From the NCBI GenBank assembly GCA_046726315.1, contig JBKPAG010000002.1, positions 20,370 through 84,369 on the forward strand: a stretch of DNA of 64,000 nucleotides, in the 5' to 3' direction. Below, in pieces: positions 24,794 to 34,021 of this stretch (position 1 is its first letter; the number at the start of each line of letters is the position of its first letter). This DNA comes from JACVRX01 sp046726315. GTDB lineage: Bacteria; Actinomycetota; Actinomycetes; Jiangellales; Jiangellaceae. The notes below the pieces were generated by a model that ran no database searches, was not told the DNA's origin, and saw only the letters and a list, made by a program, of their open reading frames with translations. The position numbers were made by a program, and so were the translations under genes.

Positions 24794-26119
24794 GTGGGCT
24801 TCGCTGGCGGGTTCGTCACCGACCTGCGCACGGTGCTGCGCGGTCGTGGGTTCCGGCGGTTGTTTGCGATCCGGGTGTGCGGGCAGGTCGGCGACGGCGT
24901 GTTCCAAGTGGCGATGGCGTCGTATGTGTTCTTCTCCCCCGAGCGGCATGCCACAGCGCCGGCCGCCGCCCAGGCCTTCGCGGTTCTGCTGCTGCCCTAC
25001 TCCCTGGTCGGGCCGTTCGCGGGTGTCGTGCTGGACCGTTGGCGCCGGCGACAGGTGCTGCTCGTCGCCAACGTCGTGCGTGGCGGTCTGGTTGTGGTCG
25101 TCGCCGGCCTCGTGGCGGGCGGTGGTGCCGGCCTGGCGTTGTTCTCGACTGCATTGGCCGTGCTGTCCACCAACCGGTTCATCCTCGCCGGATTGAGCGC
25201 GTCCCTACCGCATGTGGTTCCGCGGCACGAGTTGGTCATGGCCAATGCCGTGTTCCCGACGAGTGGAACCGTCGCCGCGATGTCCGGAATCGCCGGCGGC
25301 TTCCTGTTCCGACAGCTCACCGGCTCCGACATTGCTCTTGCTCTGGCAACGGCGAGCCTCTATCTGTTGGCGGGCTTGCTTGCATTGCTCTTACACAAGG
25401 ACCTACTCGGCCCTGACGACCCGAACCGCGCTTCGGCACGCGCCGCGATCCGGAATGTGGTCGTCGGACTGATCGACGCCGGTCGGCATGTCGGCGAGCG
25501 ACGCCCGGCGGGGTGGGGGCTCACGGTGATCGGCTCGCATCGGTTCTTCTACGGCATCTCGACCGTCGCGATGATCTTGCTCTGCCGCAACTACTTCCAC
25601 GAGCCGACCGAAGTCGACGACGGGCTCGCGACGCTGGCCACAGTGCTGGCGGTATCTGGGATCGGGTTCCTGGCGGCGGCACTCGCGACCCCGGTCGCTG
25701 CCCGACGCATGCGCAAGGAGACATGGGTTCTCATCTTGCTCATCTCAGCCGCTGTAGTGAGCATCATGCCCGGTGCGCTGTTCACGCTTCCCGCTGTCCT
25801 GGTCGCGGCGTTCTTCCTCGGAGTCGTCGCGCAAGGCGTCAAGATCGTCGTGGACACGTTGGTTCAGCAGAACGTAGACGACGCTTTTCGCGGCCGGGTC
25901 TTCTCCTTCTACGACGTCTTGTTCAACGTCTCGTTCGTCGCTGCCGCGATGTTCGCGGCTCTCACGCTGCCCCCGTCAGGCAAGTCGATTGCCGTCACCT
26001 GTGTGGTCTCCGTTGGTTATGCACTCACAGCGCTGTGGTACGGCAGAGTGACCGCACGGGCGTCCGAGCAAGGTTCAGCCGCCACGCTGTCGGCTCGGCC
26101 CGACCGAGTGGCAGAGTAG
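24794..26119 (+). CDS. Major facilitator superfamily transporter
   Basis: A 441-residue protein with 12 predicted helices. RLFAIRVCGQVGDGVFQVAMASYVFF opens the first helix. The loop between helices 2 and 3 is GPFAGVVLDRWRRRQVLL, the MFS A-like motif G-x-x-x-D-R-x-x-R. A second half begins near LTVIGSHRFFYGIST. A transporter at this place next to pcnA occurs in other actinobacteria. It resembles drug or metabolite exporters, but the substrate is unknown. Start is GTG 24794 with a G-rich upstream run only, so the start is less certain. It is convergent with pcnA. Confidence 0.88.
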   Translation: MGFAGGFVTDLRTVLRGRGFRRLFAIRVCGQVGDGVFQVAMASYVFFSPERHATAPAAAQAFAVLLLPYSLVGPFAGVVLDRWRRRQVLLVANVVRGGLVVVVAGLVAGGGAGLALFSTALAVLSTNRFILAGLSASLPHVVPRHELVMANAVFPTSGTVAAMSGIAGGFLFRQLTGSDIALALATASLYLLAGLLALLLHKDLLGPDDPNRASARAAIRNVVVGLIDAGRHVGERRPAGWGLTVIGSHRFFYGISTVAMILLCRNYFHEPTEVDDGLATLATVLAVSGIGFLAAALATPVAARRMRKETWVLILLISAAVVSIMPGALFTLPAVLVAAFFLGVVAQGVKIVVDTLVQQNVDDAFRGRVFSFYDVLFNVSFVAAAMFAALTLPPSGKSIAVTCVVSVGYALTALWYGRVTARASEQGSAATLSARPDRVAE

Positions 26120-26220
26120 CGCGCACCCCGGCGCGGTCCGGATGGCTGGGCGGGGGTCGTAAGCGCTGCAGCGACTCGAGCCCGCGCGGCCGCGGCCGAC
26201 CCTCGGAGTGGCGTATGTAG

Positions 26221-26316
26221 CGCCATAGCGCCCTGAACCTCACATCGATCACCACCGCAGCGCCGCATATCTCACATCGATCCCCGCGGCGCACCACAAA
26301 TCCCGCAACGATGACC
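26221..26316. repeat. Degenerate 32-bp tandem repeat in the MFS-pcnA intergenic region
   Basis: Two adjacent 32-base units (26221-26252 and 26253-26284) agree at about 23 of 32 positions and share CTCACATCGATC (26239-26250 and 26271-26282). A third, weaker unit follows at 26285-26316. The 322-base interval between the convergent genes has no convincing gene. A degenerate parS-like CGGTGCACGTGAAACG (26346-26361, 12/16) and an AAAGGAGG run (26417-26424) without a plausible reading frame are also there. Confidence 0.6.
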
Positions 26317-26441
26317 TCGGACTGCCTGGCACGCTCAACCGTTGTCGGTGCACGTGAAACGTTGCTTCCTCGGGCGATTTGGGGGGTTTGCGGAACTGCT
26401 CACAGTGCCACCCAGAAAGGAGGCTTGGAGCGTGCGCTGCA

Positions 26442-27914
26442 CTACCCGGCCGAGCTCTCTGGTTGGTCGGCCCACCAACGCAGCAACTCGTCCCGGGCGA
26501 CCTCAGGGGCCAACGGTCCGCGATCCAGTCGCAGCTCCAGCAGATGCCGATATGCCCGGCCGACAACAGGCCCTGGAGGGACCCCGAGAACCGCCATGAT
26601 CTGGTGGCCGTTGAGGTCGGGCCGGATCGCCGCGAGTTCTTCCCGCTTGGACAGCTGCGCTATCCGCTTCTCCAGGCTGTCGTAGGAATGGCGCAACGCG
26701 AGTGCTTTACGTTGATTACGGGTCGTGCAGTCGGCGCGGGTGAGCACGTGCAGCCGCTCCAGCAGCGGGCCGGCATCGCGGACGTAGCGGCGAACAGCGG
26801 AGTCGGTCCACTCTCCGCGCCGGTATCCATGGAACCGCAGGTGCAGCGCCACCAGCATGGCCACGTCCTCGACGACTGCGCGCGGGAACTTCAGGGCCGT
26901 CAACCGCTTTCGTGCCAACTTCGCGCCGACGGCGTCGTGGTGATGAAAGCTGACTCCCCCGCCGGGGTCGAACCGGCGCGTCCGCGGCTTTCCGATGTCG
27001 TGCAGTAGCGCGGCGAGCCGGGTCACGAGATCGGGGCCACCGCCGGGCAGCCGGGTTTCCAGATCAATGGTCTGGTCGAGCACGGTCAACGAGTGTTCGT
27101 ACACGTTCTTGTGCCGATGGTGCTCATCGATCTCCATCTGCAGCTCGGGAAGCTCGGGCAGGACGCGCCGCGCGAGGCCGGTATCAACGATCAGCGTCAG
27201 GCCCAACCGCGGCCATGGGGAGAGGACCAGTTTGACCACCTCGTCGCGCACACGTTCGGCGGACACGATGGCGATCCGATCGGCCATGTCGGTCATCGCG
27301 GCGACGACGGCTTCATCGACCTCGAAGTCGAGCTGCGCAGCGAACCGAGCCGCCCGCAACATCCGAAGTGGATCGTCAGAAAACGACGACTCCGGTGTCG
27401 AGGGAGTCCGGATGACCCGGCGGGCAAGGTCCGTCAGGCCGCCGTACGGGTCGACGAACTCCCGCGACGGCAGCCGCACGGCCATGGCATTGATCGTGAA
27501 ATCGCGGCGCAGCAGGTCGTCCAGGATCGACTCGCCGTAGGACACGGCCGGCTTGCGGGTCGTCGGATCGTAGGCGTCGGATCGGTATGTCGTCACCTCG
27601 ATGTGAAACCCGTGCTTGCTCGCCCCAATGGTCCCGAACGCAGCTCCGAGATCCCAGACGGAATCGGTCCAATCGGAGAGCAGGCGTTTCGTCTCAGCCG
27701 GCCGAGCCGACGTCGTCAGGTCAAGATCGCTTTCCAGCCGGCCGAGCAACGCGTCGCGGACGGATCCACCGACCAGGGCGATCTCGTGCCCTGCGGCTGA
27801 GAACAGCGCACCCAGCTCGTCGGCAACGGGAGCGATCCGCAGCAGCTGCCGGACCGCCCGGCGCTGTGCCTCCGACAGCGCGTGCGCCGGTGCCTCGCCG
27901 GCAGGTCCCGTCAC
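26442..27914 (-). CDS. pcnA: CCA-adding tRNA nucleotidyltransferase with HD domain
   Basis: Adds or repairs the 3' CCA of tRNAs. About 490 residues: nucleotidyltransferase head with ALVGGSVRDALLGRLESDLDLTTSARP (GGSVRD and the DxD metal pair), FGTIGASKHGFHIEVTTYR, RRDFTINAMAVRL, RNA-binding neck with DDPLRMLRAARFAAQLDF, then an HD phosphohydrolase domain (ALLHDIGKPRTRR, HHHDAVGAKLARKRL). The start is set to GTG 27914, since the longer open frame runs through the divergent DUF6049 start. In mycobacteria a mutT4 gene separates pcnA from the Rv3909 homologue; here it is absent and the two start codons are 38 bases apart. Confidence 0.95.
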   Translation of the reverse strand: MTGPAGEAPAHALSEAQRRAVRQLLRIAPVADELGALFSAAGHEIALVGGSVRDALLGRLESDLDLTTSARPAETKRLLSDWTDSVWDLGAAFGTIGASKHGFHIEVTTYRSDAYDPTTRKPAVSYGESILDDLLRRDFTINAMAVRLPSREFVDPYGGLTDLARRVIRTPSTPESSFSDDPLRMLRAARFAAQLDFEVDEAVVAAMTDMADRIAIVSAERVRDEVVKLVLSPWPRLGLTLIVDTGLARRVLPELPELQMEIDEHHRHKNVYEHSLTVLDQTIDLETRLPGGGPDLVTRLAALLHDIGKPRTRRFDPGGGVSFHHHDAVGAKLARKRLTALKFPRAVVEDVAMLVALHLRFHGYRRGEWTDSAVRRYVRDAGPLLERLHVLTRADCTTRNQRKALALRHSYDSLEKRIAQLSKREELAAIRPDLNGHQIMAVLGVPPGPVVGRAYRHLLELRLDRGPLAPEVARDELLRWWADQPESSAG

Positions 27915-27952
27915 GGCGCACCAGCGTACGGGTGCCCGGATACCCTTGGTCG

Positions 27953-30121
27953 ATGCCCGGCCCGCCGTCCATCCCTGCGGACGGTTCCAGTGACCAGCGG
28001 AGCCGACGTCGCCCGCTGCGGCTCGGCTCGGTGGTCGGTGTGGTCGTGCTGGCAACCTCGGCCACTCCACTCGCCGGGATCTCGGCCCAGGCCGACGCGA
28101 CCGGTCCGGCCGCCGCTGTGACCCTGCGCACCGTCGAGCCCGCCGTCCCGCACTCCGGCGATACCCTCGTTCTCGCCGGTGTGATCGAGAACACCGGAGA
28201 TCAGACGCTGCGTGATGTCCAGGCGATTCTGCGCTACAGCGCTGTTCCCCTCGACGATCGCGACGACGTCCACAACGTCGCGACGGACCAGGAACTGCGC
28301 TGGGGGCAGCGATACGTCGACTTTTACCAGGAGGTCGACCCCAGGCTGGAACCTGGCGAGATTGCCGAGTACGTGCTCCCGATACCGGTAGACCAGATCA
28401 ATTTCGCCGACCCCGGCGTCTACACCATTGGCGTCGACATCAGAGCGGAACCGGCCGACGGCGAGCGGCTGACACTCGCGACCGCACGAACCGTGGTTCC
28501 GTGGATTCCTGAGGACAAACCACTGCCGACCGTTCCGGTTGGCCTGCTCTGGCCCCTCGCGACCCAACCGACATTGCTGCCCGACGGCACCCTGCTCGAC
28601 GACAGCCTGGCCAAGCAGCTCGCTCCGGACGGGACATTGACCGCGATGGTCGGGGCACCTGGCGCCGCACCGGTCACGTGGGTCGTCGATCCCGATCTGT
28701 TGGCGTCGGTGGGCACGATGATCGATGGCTACGCCGTGGCTACCCCCGAGGGCACGACGATCGAGGGCACCGGGGCGGCCTCCGCTGAGGCGTGGCTGAA
28801 GGCGTTTGGCGCCGCGACGAAGGAGCATCAACTGGTCCTGCTGCCATACGCCAACCCCGATCTGCCGGCCGTCGCCCAGGCCGACGGCCGGGCGGCGGCC
28901 GACACCGCGCGTGAGGCACTCGCTACCACGACGGACTGGGCGAGCCAGACCGAGCTCACTCAGGCCGAGCACATTGCCTGGCCCGGAAGCGGTGCCGCTG
29001 ACGATCGCACCCTGGCAGCGCTCGCATCGGCTGGAACGCGCACTGTCGTGCTGGCCAGCGACGCGGTGATCGGCCCGACTGACGCCGCGCGGGCGCAGGT
29101 ACGTTCCGGCGATACCGACCTCGACGCGGTGCTGACCGACAGTGGACTCAGTTACGCGATCGCTGCGTCGGTCGCCGCCGACCCGAAGGCCGGCGCGGTC
29201 GCACTTCGCCAGGCCTGGTTGGCCGAAACTGTGCTGACAGCAATGGCCGCAGCGGACGAGGCGGCGTCGCCGACTCCACTGATAGCGGCGCCGCCGTATG
29301 GCTGGCGACCATCACCCGAAGTCGCCCGAGCTCTCATCGACGTTTGGACGACGACACCCTGGGTACGGGCTGCAGCCCTGTCCGACATTCCCACTCCGCG
29401 ACGACCCGCCGTCGTCGTCCCAGACCCAGCCGCGACGGCGATACCCCCGGAACTCACGCCCGAATACGTGGCCGATGTATCGGTCCTAGGTCGCGCCTCC
29501 TCCCGTTACGCCGCGTTGCTCGCCGAACCGGACGCCTTGGTCGGCGAGTTTCGGACGGCGATATTGCGAGCCCTGGCCACGACCTGGCGGGCAGCACCGG
29601 AAGCCGGCACCGCGTACATCACCGAGGCGATGGCCCAGGTGTCGCCCCGGCTGGGCAAGGTCTCGGTGCTGGTTCCCGAGTCGGTCACGTTGTCGAGCAA
29701 GAAGGGAACCTTCCCGCTGACGGTCAGCAACGGCCTGCCGCAACCGGTTCTGGTGAGTGTCGCCGTAGCGGCGGATTATCCGGACCGCCTGTCGGTTGCC
29801 GATGTCTCGCCGCAGCGGGTCGATGCGGGCGAGAACGCAACCGTCGAGGTCACTGCCGAAGCAAACGCCAACGGCAAGGTGCCGGTAACGGTGCGTCTGA
29901 CAGCGGCAGACGGATCACCATTAGGTCCTCCTGAGCGCATGGTCGTCAACGCCACCGACTACGGGACCATCGGCTGGCTGGTCATCGGGCTGGCCGTGGC
30001 CCTGTTCTTCGCGGCCGCAGTGCTCAGGCTGGTCCGTGCCCGGCGCCGCGTCGGCAAGGTCGTCGAGGTGCCGGTGAACACGCCTACCGAGTCCGAGGCA
30101 TTGCGGGAGACCGCCCGGTGA
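27953..30121 (+). CDS. Exported DUF6049 family membrane-anchored protein (Rv3909-like)
   Basis: A 722-residue protein with a signal/anchor helix (about residues 22-45, LGSVVGVVVLATSATPLAGISA), a large extracytoplasmic part, and a C-terminal helix (GTIGWLVIGLAVALFFAAAVLRLV) followed by a basic tail. It has a beta-sandwich start (VTLRTVEPAVPHSGDTLVLAGVIENTGDQTL), a middle alpha/beta region, and a late Ig-like domain (FPLTVSNGLPQPVLVSVAVAADYP). The order pcnA-this-murJ is conserved in actinobacteria, pointing to envelope assembly with MurJ, but the activity is unknown. ATG 27953 is selected; the longer open frame upstream overlaps pcnA. The stop overlaps the murJ GTG by 4 bases. Confidence 0.88.
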   Translation: MPGPPSIPADGSSDQRSRRRPLRLGSVVGVVVLATSATPLAGISAQADATGPAAAVTLRTVEPAVPHSGDTLVLAGVIENTGDQTLRDVQAILRYSAVPLDDRDDVHNVATDQELRWGQRYVDFYQEVDPRLEPGEIAEYVLPIPVDQINFADPGVYTIGVDIRAEPADGERLTLATARTVVPWIPEDKPLPTVPVGLLWPLATQPTLLPDGTLLDDSLAKQLAPDGTLTAMVGAPGAAPVTWVVDPDLLASVGTMIDGYAVATPEGTTIEGTGAASAEAWLKAFGAATKEHQLVLLPYANPDLPAVAQADGRAAADTAREALATTTDWASQTELTQAEHIAWPGSGAADDRTLAALASAGTRTVVLASDAVIGPTDAARAQVRSGDTDLDAVLTDSGLSYAIAASVAADPKAGAVALRQAWLAETVLTAMAAADEAASPTPLIAAPPYGWRPSPEVARALIDVWTTTPWVRAAALSDIPTPRRPAVVVPDPAATAIPPELTPEYVADVSVLGRASSRYAALLAEPDALVGEFRTAILRALATTWRAAPEAGTAYITEAMAQVSPRLGKVSVLVPESVTLSSKKGTFPLTVSNGLPQPVLVSVAVAADYPDRLSVADVSPQRVDAGENATVEVTAEANANGKVPVTVRLTAADGSPLGPPERMVVNATDYGTIGWLVIGLAVALFFAAAVLRLVRARRRVGKVVEVPVNTPTESEALRETAR

Positions 30122-31848
30122 CGGTGAGCACCGATCGCGGCCTGCTCGGCTCCAGCGCGGTCATGGCTGCAGGCACGGTCGTTTCCCGGATCACCGGCTT
30201 TGCGAAGGCGTCGGTAATCGCCGCCACGATTGGGCTGGCGTCGGTAACGGCGGACACCTTCAACGTGCCCAACGTCATCCCGACGACGTTGTACATCCTG
30301 GTCGGTGGCGGGGTGCTCAACTCGGTACTCGTCCCGGTGCTCGTGCGGTCCATCAAAGAGGATGCCGACGGCGGTGAGGCCTACAGCCAGCGGTTGTTCA
30401 GCGTGGTCGTCGTGGTGCTCGGGGCCGCGACGACTGTGTCGGTGCTCGCTGCGCCGTGGATCGTCGGCGCGTTCGTCAACTCGAAATACCGCACACCAGA
30501 ACTCGAACCGTTCTTCGACAACATGGTGTTGTTCGCGCGGTTCTGCTTTCCGCAGATCTTCTTCTATGGCCTCTACGTGCTGATCGGCCAGATGCTCAAC
30601 GCCCGTGGACGGTTCGGCCCGATGATGTGGGCGCCGATCATCAACAACGTCGTGGCGATCACGGTGTTTGCCTCCTATCTGGTCGTGGTAGGCCAGAAGA
30701 GCGCAGAACCGTTCACCGACGCGGAGATCCTCTACCTCGGTCTCGGCTCGACCTGCGGCGTTGCCCTGCAGGCGCTCGCCTTGGTCCCGGTCTTGCGACG
30801 GGCCGGGTTCCGGATGCGCTTCCGAACCGATTGGCGGCGAGCCGGGTTGGCTCAACCGGCTCGGCTGGGTTTGTGGACGATCGCCTTCGTCTTGGTCAAC
30901 CAAGTGGCCTACCTCTTCGTCGTCAGAGCAGCGACCGGGGGGTCGGCCGACGCACTCACCGGACCCGACGCTTCCGGAGCCGGCTACTCCGTCTATGCCA
31001 ACGCGGTGTTGATCATGATGGTCCCCCACTCCGTGATCACGGTCTCGTTGGGCACCGCGCTGCTGCCGCGGCTGTCCGACCACGCGGCAGAGGACAACCT
31101 GGGCCTGGTCCGCGACCGACTGGTGAGCGGAATCCGAATCTGCCTGGCCGTGATCGTCCCGGTGGCGGTGCTGCTTGCCGCACTGTCCGCGCCGCTCGTC
31201 GCCCTGCTCTTCGACCACGGCGCCGCAAACGGGCAGACCGGCGTGCTCGCCGTGACCCTAACCGCTCTCGTTCCCGGGTTGATCGCGTTTACCGTACACT
31301 ACCTCGTCCTCCGCGGTTTCTACGCGATCCAGGACACCCGAACGCCGTTCTTCGTACAGCTGTGGGTGGCAGGGACGATGGTGGTGTCCGCTCTACTGAT
31401 CGCCGCATTCGCCCCTACGCGCGCGACTGTTCTATTGGCGATCGGGTACAGCGTCGCTTATGTGGTCGGCGCCACTGTCAGCATGGGTTCCCTCGGCCGG
31501 CGGCTGCCCGGCCTGCGCCGATGGCCGCTGCTGGTGCACATCCTTCGGCTCGCGCTGCCTGCGGCGCTCGCGGCGGCGCTGGCATACGGTGTGGCAACGG
31601 CGCTCCGCAACGCTGCCGACGGTTTGCCGCAATGGGTGGGCGACCTCATGGCCGTCGCCGCCGGCGGGTCGGTCGGTCTGTTGGCGTTTGTCGGCCTTGC
31701 CTACGTGATCGGGATCGCCGAGGTCCGCGAAGCCTTCACCCTGATCCGGCGTCGACTTGGCCGCACCCGGCCTAGCATGGACGCGCAGCGGAGCGGGCCT
31801 CGTGGTGACGACTACCCGGATCTCCGCTCGACACCGGGAGAACCGTGA
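30118..31848 (+). CDS. murJ: Lipid II flippase MurJ (MviN family)
   Basis: Moves lipid II across the membrane for peptidoglycan synthesis. The 576 residues give 14 helices of the MOP fold. The start GSSAVMAAGTVVSRITGFAKASVIAATIGL with Arg in helix 1, TADTFNVPNVIPTTLYILVGGGVLNSVLVPVL, and the central ARFCFPQIFFYGLYVLIGQMLNARGRFGPMMWAPIINN are diagnostic. The mycobacterial protein continues into a pseudokinase; here MurJ ends after a short tail and the pseudokinase is a separate overlapping gene (ATGA-type coupling). It overlaps DUF6049 upstream by 4 bases. Confidence 0.96.
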   Translation: MTVSTDRGLLGSSAVMAAGTVVSRITGFAKASVIAATIGLASVTADTFNVPNVIPTTLYILVGGGVLNSVLVPVLVRSIKEDADGGEAYSQRLFSVVVVVLGAATTVSVLAAPWIVGAFVNSKYRTPELEPFFDNMVLFARFCFPQIFFYGLYVLIGQMLNARGRFGPMMWAPIINNVVAITVFASYLVVVGQKSAEPFTDAEILYLGLGSTCGVALQALALVPVLRRAGFRMRFRTDWRRAGLAQPARLGLWTIAFVLVNQVAYLFVVRAATGGSADALTGPDASGAGYSVYANAVLIMMVPHSVITVSLGTALLPRLSDHAAEDNLGLVRDRLVSGIRICLAVIVPVAVLLAALSAPLVALLFDHGAANGQTGVLAVTLTALVPGLIAFTVHYLVLRGFYAIQDTRTPFFVQLWVAGTMVVSALLIAAFAPTRATVLLAIGYSVAYVVGATVSMGSLGRRLPGLRRWPLLVHILRLALPAALAAALAYGVATALRNAADGLPQWVGDLMAVAAGGSVGLLAFVGLAYVIGIAEVREAFTLIRRRLGRTRPSMDAQRSGPRGDDYPDLRSTPGEP

Positions 31849-33374
31849 GCGAGCAGGCCGGCCCAAGTCGGGTGTTGGCCGGACGCTACCGCGTCGAGGA
31901 TCTCCTCGACGCGGTGAGTGGTGTCCGATCGTGGCGGGCCGTCGACGAGGTGCTCAGCCGCGCGGTGTACATCCAGACCCTGCCTGCCGATGACCCCCGG
32001 GCGGCGCGAATCCTGGAAGCCGCGCGTGCTGCAGCGCAGGTCCGTGACTCGCGGTTCCTGCAGGTTCTCGATGTCGACATCGAGCATGGGCTGGCATATG
32101 TGGTGCGCGAGTGGACGACGGGCCGCAGCCTCACCAGGGTGCTCGCAGACGCACCACTGAGCCCGGACCAGGCTGGAGCGCTTGCGCACGAGGTGGCCGC
32201 AGCGATGACGACCGCACACGAGGACGGTTTGACGCACTTGTTGCTGCGGCCAGGCAGCATCGTCATCACGCCCGACGGGCGGGTCAAGATCGCCGGCCTG
32301 GCCACTGAGGCGGCCATGCACGGAGCACACCCCGAGAACCCCGCACTACTCGACGCCGTCGGCGTGGGCAGCCTGCTCTACGCAGCGCTCACTGGGCGCT
32401 GGCCGGGCGGGCCAGGGCATGGCCTGCCGGCGGCCCCTCAAATCGACGGGCGGGTCGCTTCACCTCGGCAGGTCCGCCCCCGCGTGCCGCGCCTGCTCGA
32501 CGAGGTGGCCGACCGCACGCTCGGGAACGCGGCCCGACACAACGCGCCCCCATTGCGCAGCCCGGCCCAGGTGCTCGACGCGCTGACGGTCGGCTCGAAC
32601 GCCAGCCGGGTCAACGGCTTGCTCGGCGGCTTCGACGATGCCACGACCGACACCGATCATCCGCCCGCCCTACTCGACGACCCCCTGCCGCCGCACCAAG
32701 CCGTACCTGCCGCACGATCCGCAGCACCGCCGAAACGCCGGTCGGCGCTCGCCCGAGCCTTCGGTGTACTTGTGGGCGCGCTCCTCCTCGGCGCCGTGGC
32801 CTTGATCGGTTTGGAATTGCTGCGTAGCGCAGTAGGCGAAGGGGATGTCGCGACCGAGAGTCCGTCGGCGGCGGCGCCAACGACCGTGTCGTCGCCGCCG
32901 TCGTCGGCGCCGGCTGAACCTACGCCAGTGGCGATCGAGGCCGCGACCGACTTCGACCCCCCGCCAGGCGGCAGTGGCGACGAGAACTCAGCAGACGCTC
33001 CGCTCGCCATCGACGGCGACCTTGCCACCTCGTGGAAAACCATGACCTATTACGACCCGATGGAGATCCAGAAAGACGGTGTCGGCATCTTCCTCGACCT
33101 CGGGTCCAGCGTCGCGGTGTCCGGTCTCAATCTGCGGTTGGTCAGTGCGGATTCCGACCTGGAAATCCGCGCCGCACCGGAGACTGCCGCCGAGCCCCCC
33201 CAAGCGATCGACGAATGGGCCGTCATCGCCGAGGTGGCGGAGACGGCCGAGGCGGTGCCAGTCAGCCTTGACGCACCGGTGACGACCAGGTACGTCCTGG
33301 TCTGGTTCACCCGTTTGCCGCCGGAAGGCGGTGACTTCCGCGGCGGAGTGGCCGAGGTGGAGGTACTCGGGTGA
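31845..33374 (+). CDS. MviN-type pseudokinase with C-terminal extracytoplasmic discoidin-like domain
   Basis: Residues about 10-270 follow a protein-kinase fold (LAGRYRVEDLLDAVSG, HEDGLTHLLLRPGSIVITPDGRVKIAGLAT), but catalytic residues are lost: the beta-3 lysine position reads AVYIQTL, HRD is replaced by HLLLRPGSI, and DFG by IAGLA. A membrane helix (about 300-325, RAFGVLVGALLLGAVALIGLELL) and a Pro/Ser linker follow. The C-terminal domain (DAPLAIDGDLATSWKTMTYYDP ... GIFLDLGSSVAVSGLNLRL) resembles F5/8-type-C carbohydrate-binding modules. In Mycobacterium the equivalent domain is fused to MurJ and recruits FhaA when phosphorylated. It overlaps murJ and sigM by 4 bases each and is inferred to regulate MurJ. 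Confidence 0.9.
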   Translation: MSEQAGPSRVLAGRYRVEDLLDAVSGVRSWRAVDEVLSRAVYIQTLPADDPRAARILEAARAAAQVRDSRFLQVLDVDIEHGLAYVVREWTTGRSLTRVLADAPLSPDQAGALAHEVAAAMTTAHEDGLTHLLLRPGSIVITPDGRVKIAGLATEAAMHGAHPENPALLDAVGVGSLLYAALTGRWPGGPGHGLPAAPQIDGRVASPRQVRPRVPRLLDEVADRTLGNAARHNAPPLRSPAQVLDALTVGSNASRVNGLLGGFDDATTDTDHPPALLDDPLPPHQAVPAARSAAPPKRRSALARAFGVLVGALLLGAVALIGLELLRSAVGEGDVATESPSAAAPTTVSSPPSSAPAEPTPVAIEAATDFDPPPGGSGDENSADAPLAIDGDLATSWKTMTYYDPMEIQKDGVGIFLDLGSSVAVSGLNLRLVSADSDLEIRAAPETAAEPPQAIDEWAVIAEVAETAEAVPVSLDAPVTTRYVLVWFTRLPPEGGDFRGGVAEVEVLG

Positions 33375-34021
33375 CGGACGACGATGCCGTGCTGCTGCGC
33401 CGGCATGTCGACGGTGACAGCGACGCGTTCGGTGAGCTGGTCCGTCGACACCGAGACCGGCTCTGGGCGATCGCGCTGCGGACACTCGGCAATCCCGAGG
33501 ATGCTGCCGATGCGGTTCAGGACGCCTTGATCAACGCGTTCCGCCGCGCTCCCACGTTCCGCGGCGAGTCGGCCGTGACGACCTGGCTGCACCGCATCGT
33601 GGTGAACGCGTGCCTGGACCGGGTGCGGCACGCCGCCGCCAGACCGACGGCAGTGTGGTCAGGCGACATCGATCCCCCGTCCGCCGGACCCGACCCGGCG
33701 AGCGTGGCCCCGCTGCGGCTCGACGTGGCGGCTGCACTCGCCACCTTGCCGGACGAGCAGCGCATCGCGCTGGTGCTGGTGGACATGGAGGGCTACGCGG
33801 TGGCTGAAGCCGCGCAGCTGCTGGGCTGCCCGGTCGGAACCGTGAAGAGCCGGTGCGCGCGAGGACGAGCCCGCCTGCTGCCGTTGCTGGCAACCGATCG
33901 GCCAGACCAACCAGAGCTAACGCCCAGCCAGGCCGGCGGCGGGAACCCAACGGCATCCCCGGCCGTCCCATCCACGCCGGCCGGAGTTGAACAGCAGCGA
34001 TCAGGAGGTGAGCCGCGATGA
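33371..34021 (+). CDS. sigM: ECF sigma factor, SigM type
   Basis: A 216-residue extracytoplasmic-function sigma factor. Region 2: DAFGELVRRHRDRLWAIALRTLGNPEDAADAVQDALINAFRRAPTFRGESAVTTWLHRI. Region 4: LATLPDEQRIALVLVDMEGYAVAEAAQLLGCPVGTVKSRCARGRARLLPLL. A disordered 40-residue tail follows. Its position between the pseudokinase and an anti-sigma factor, then thioredoxin genes, equals SigM (Rv3911) in mycobacteria. Coupled by 4-base overlaps on both sides, so it is made in step with its anti-sigma factor. Target genes cannot be deduced here. Confidence 0.93.
   Translation: MTDDDAVLLRRHVDGDSDAFGELVRRHRDRLWAIALRTLGNPEDAADAVQDALINAFRRAPTFRGESAVTTWLHRIVVNACLDRVRHAAARPTAVWSGDIDPPSAGPDPASVAPLRLDVAAALATLPDEQRIALVLVDMEGYAVAEAAQLLGCPVGTVKSRCARGRARLLPLLATDRPDQPELTPSQAGGGNPTASPAVPSTPAGVEQQRSGGEPR

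Noticed and set aside
26346..26361. parS-like sequence in the MFS-pcnA gap
   Set aside because: Only 12 of 16 positions match and the left half is poor; weaker than chance would need at 17 kb from the main parS.
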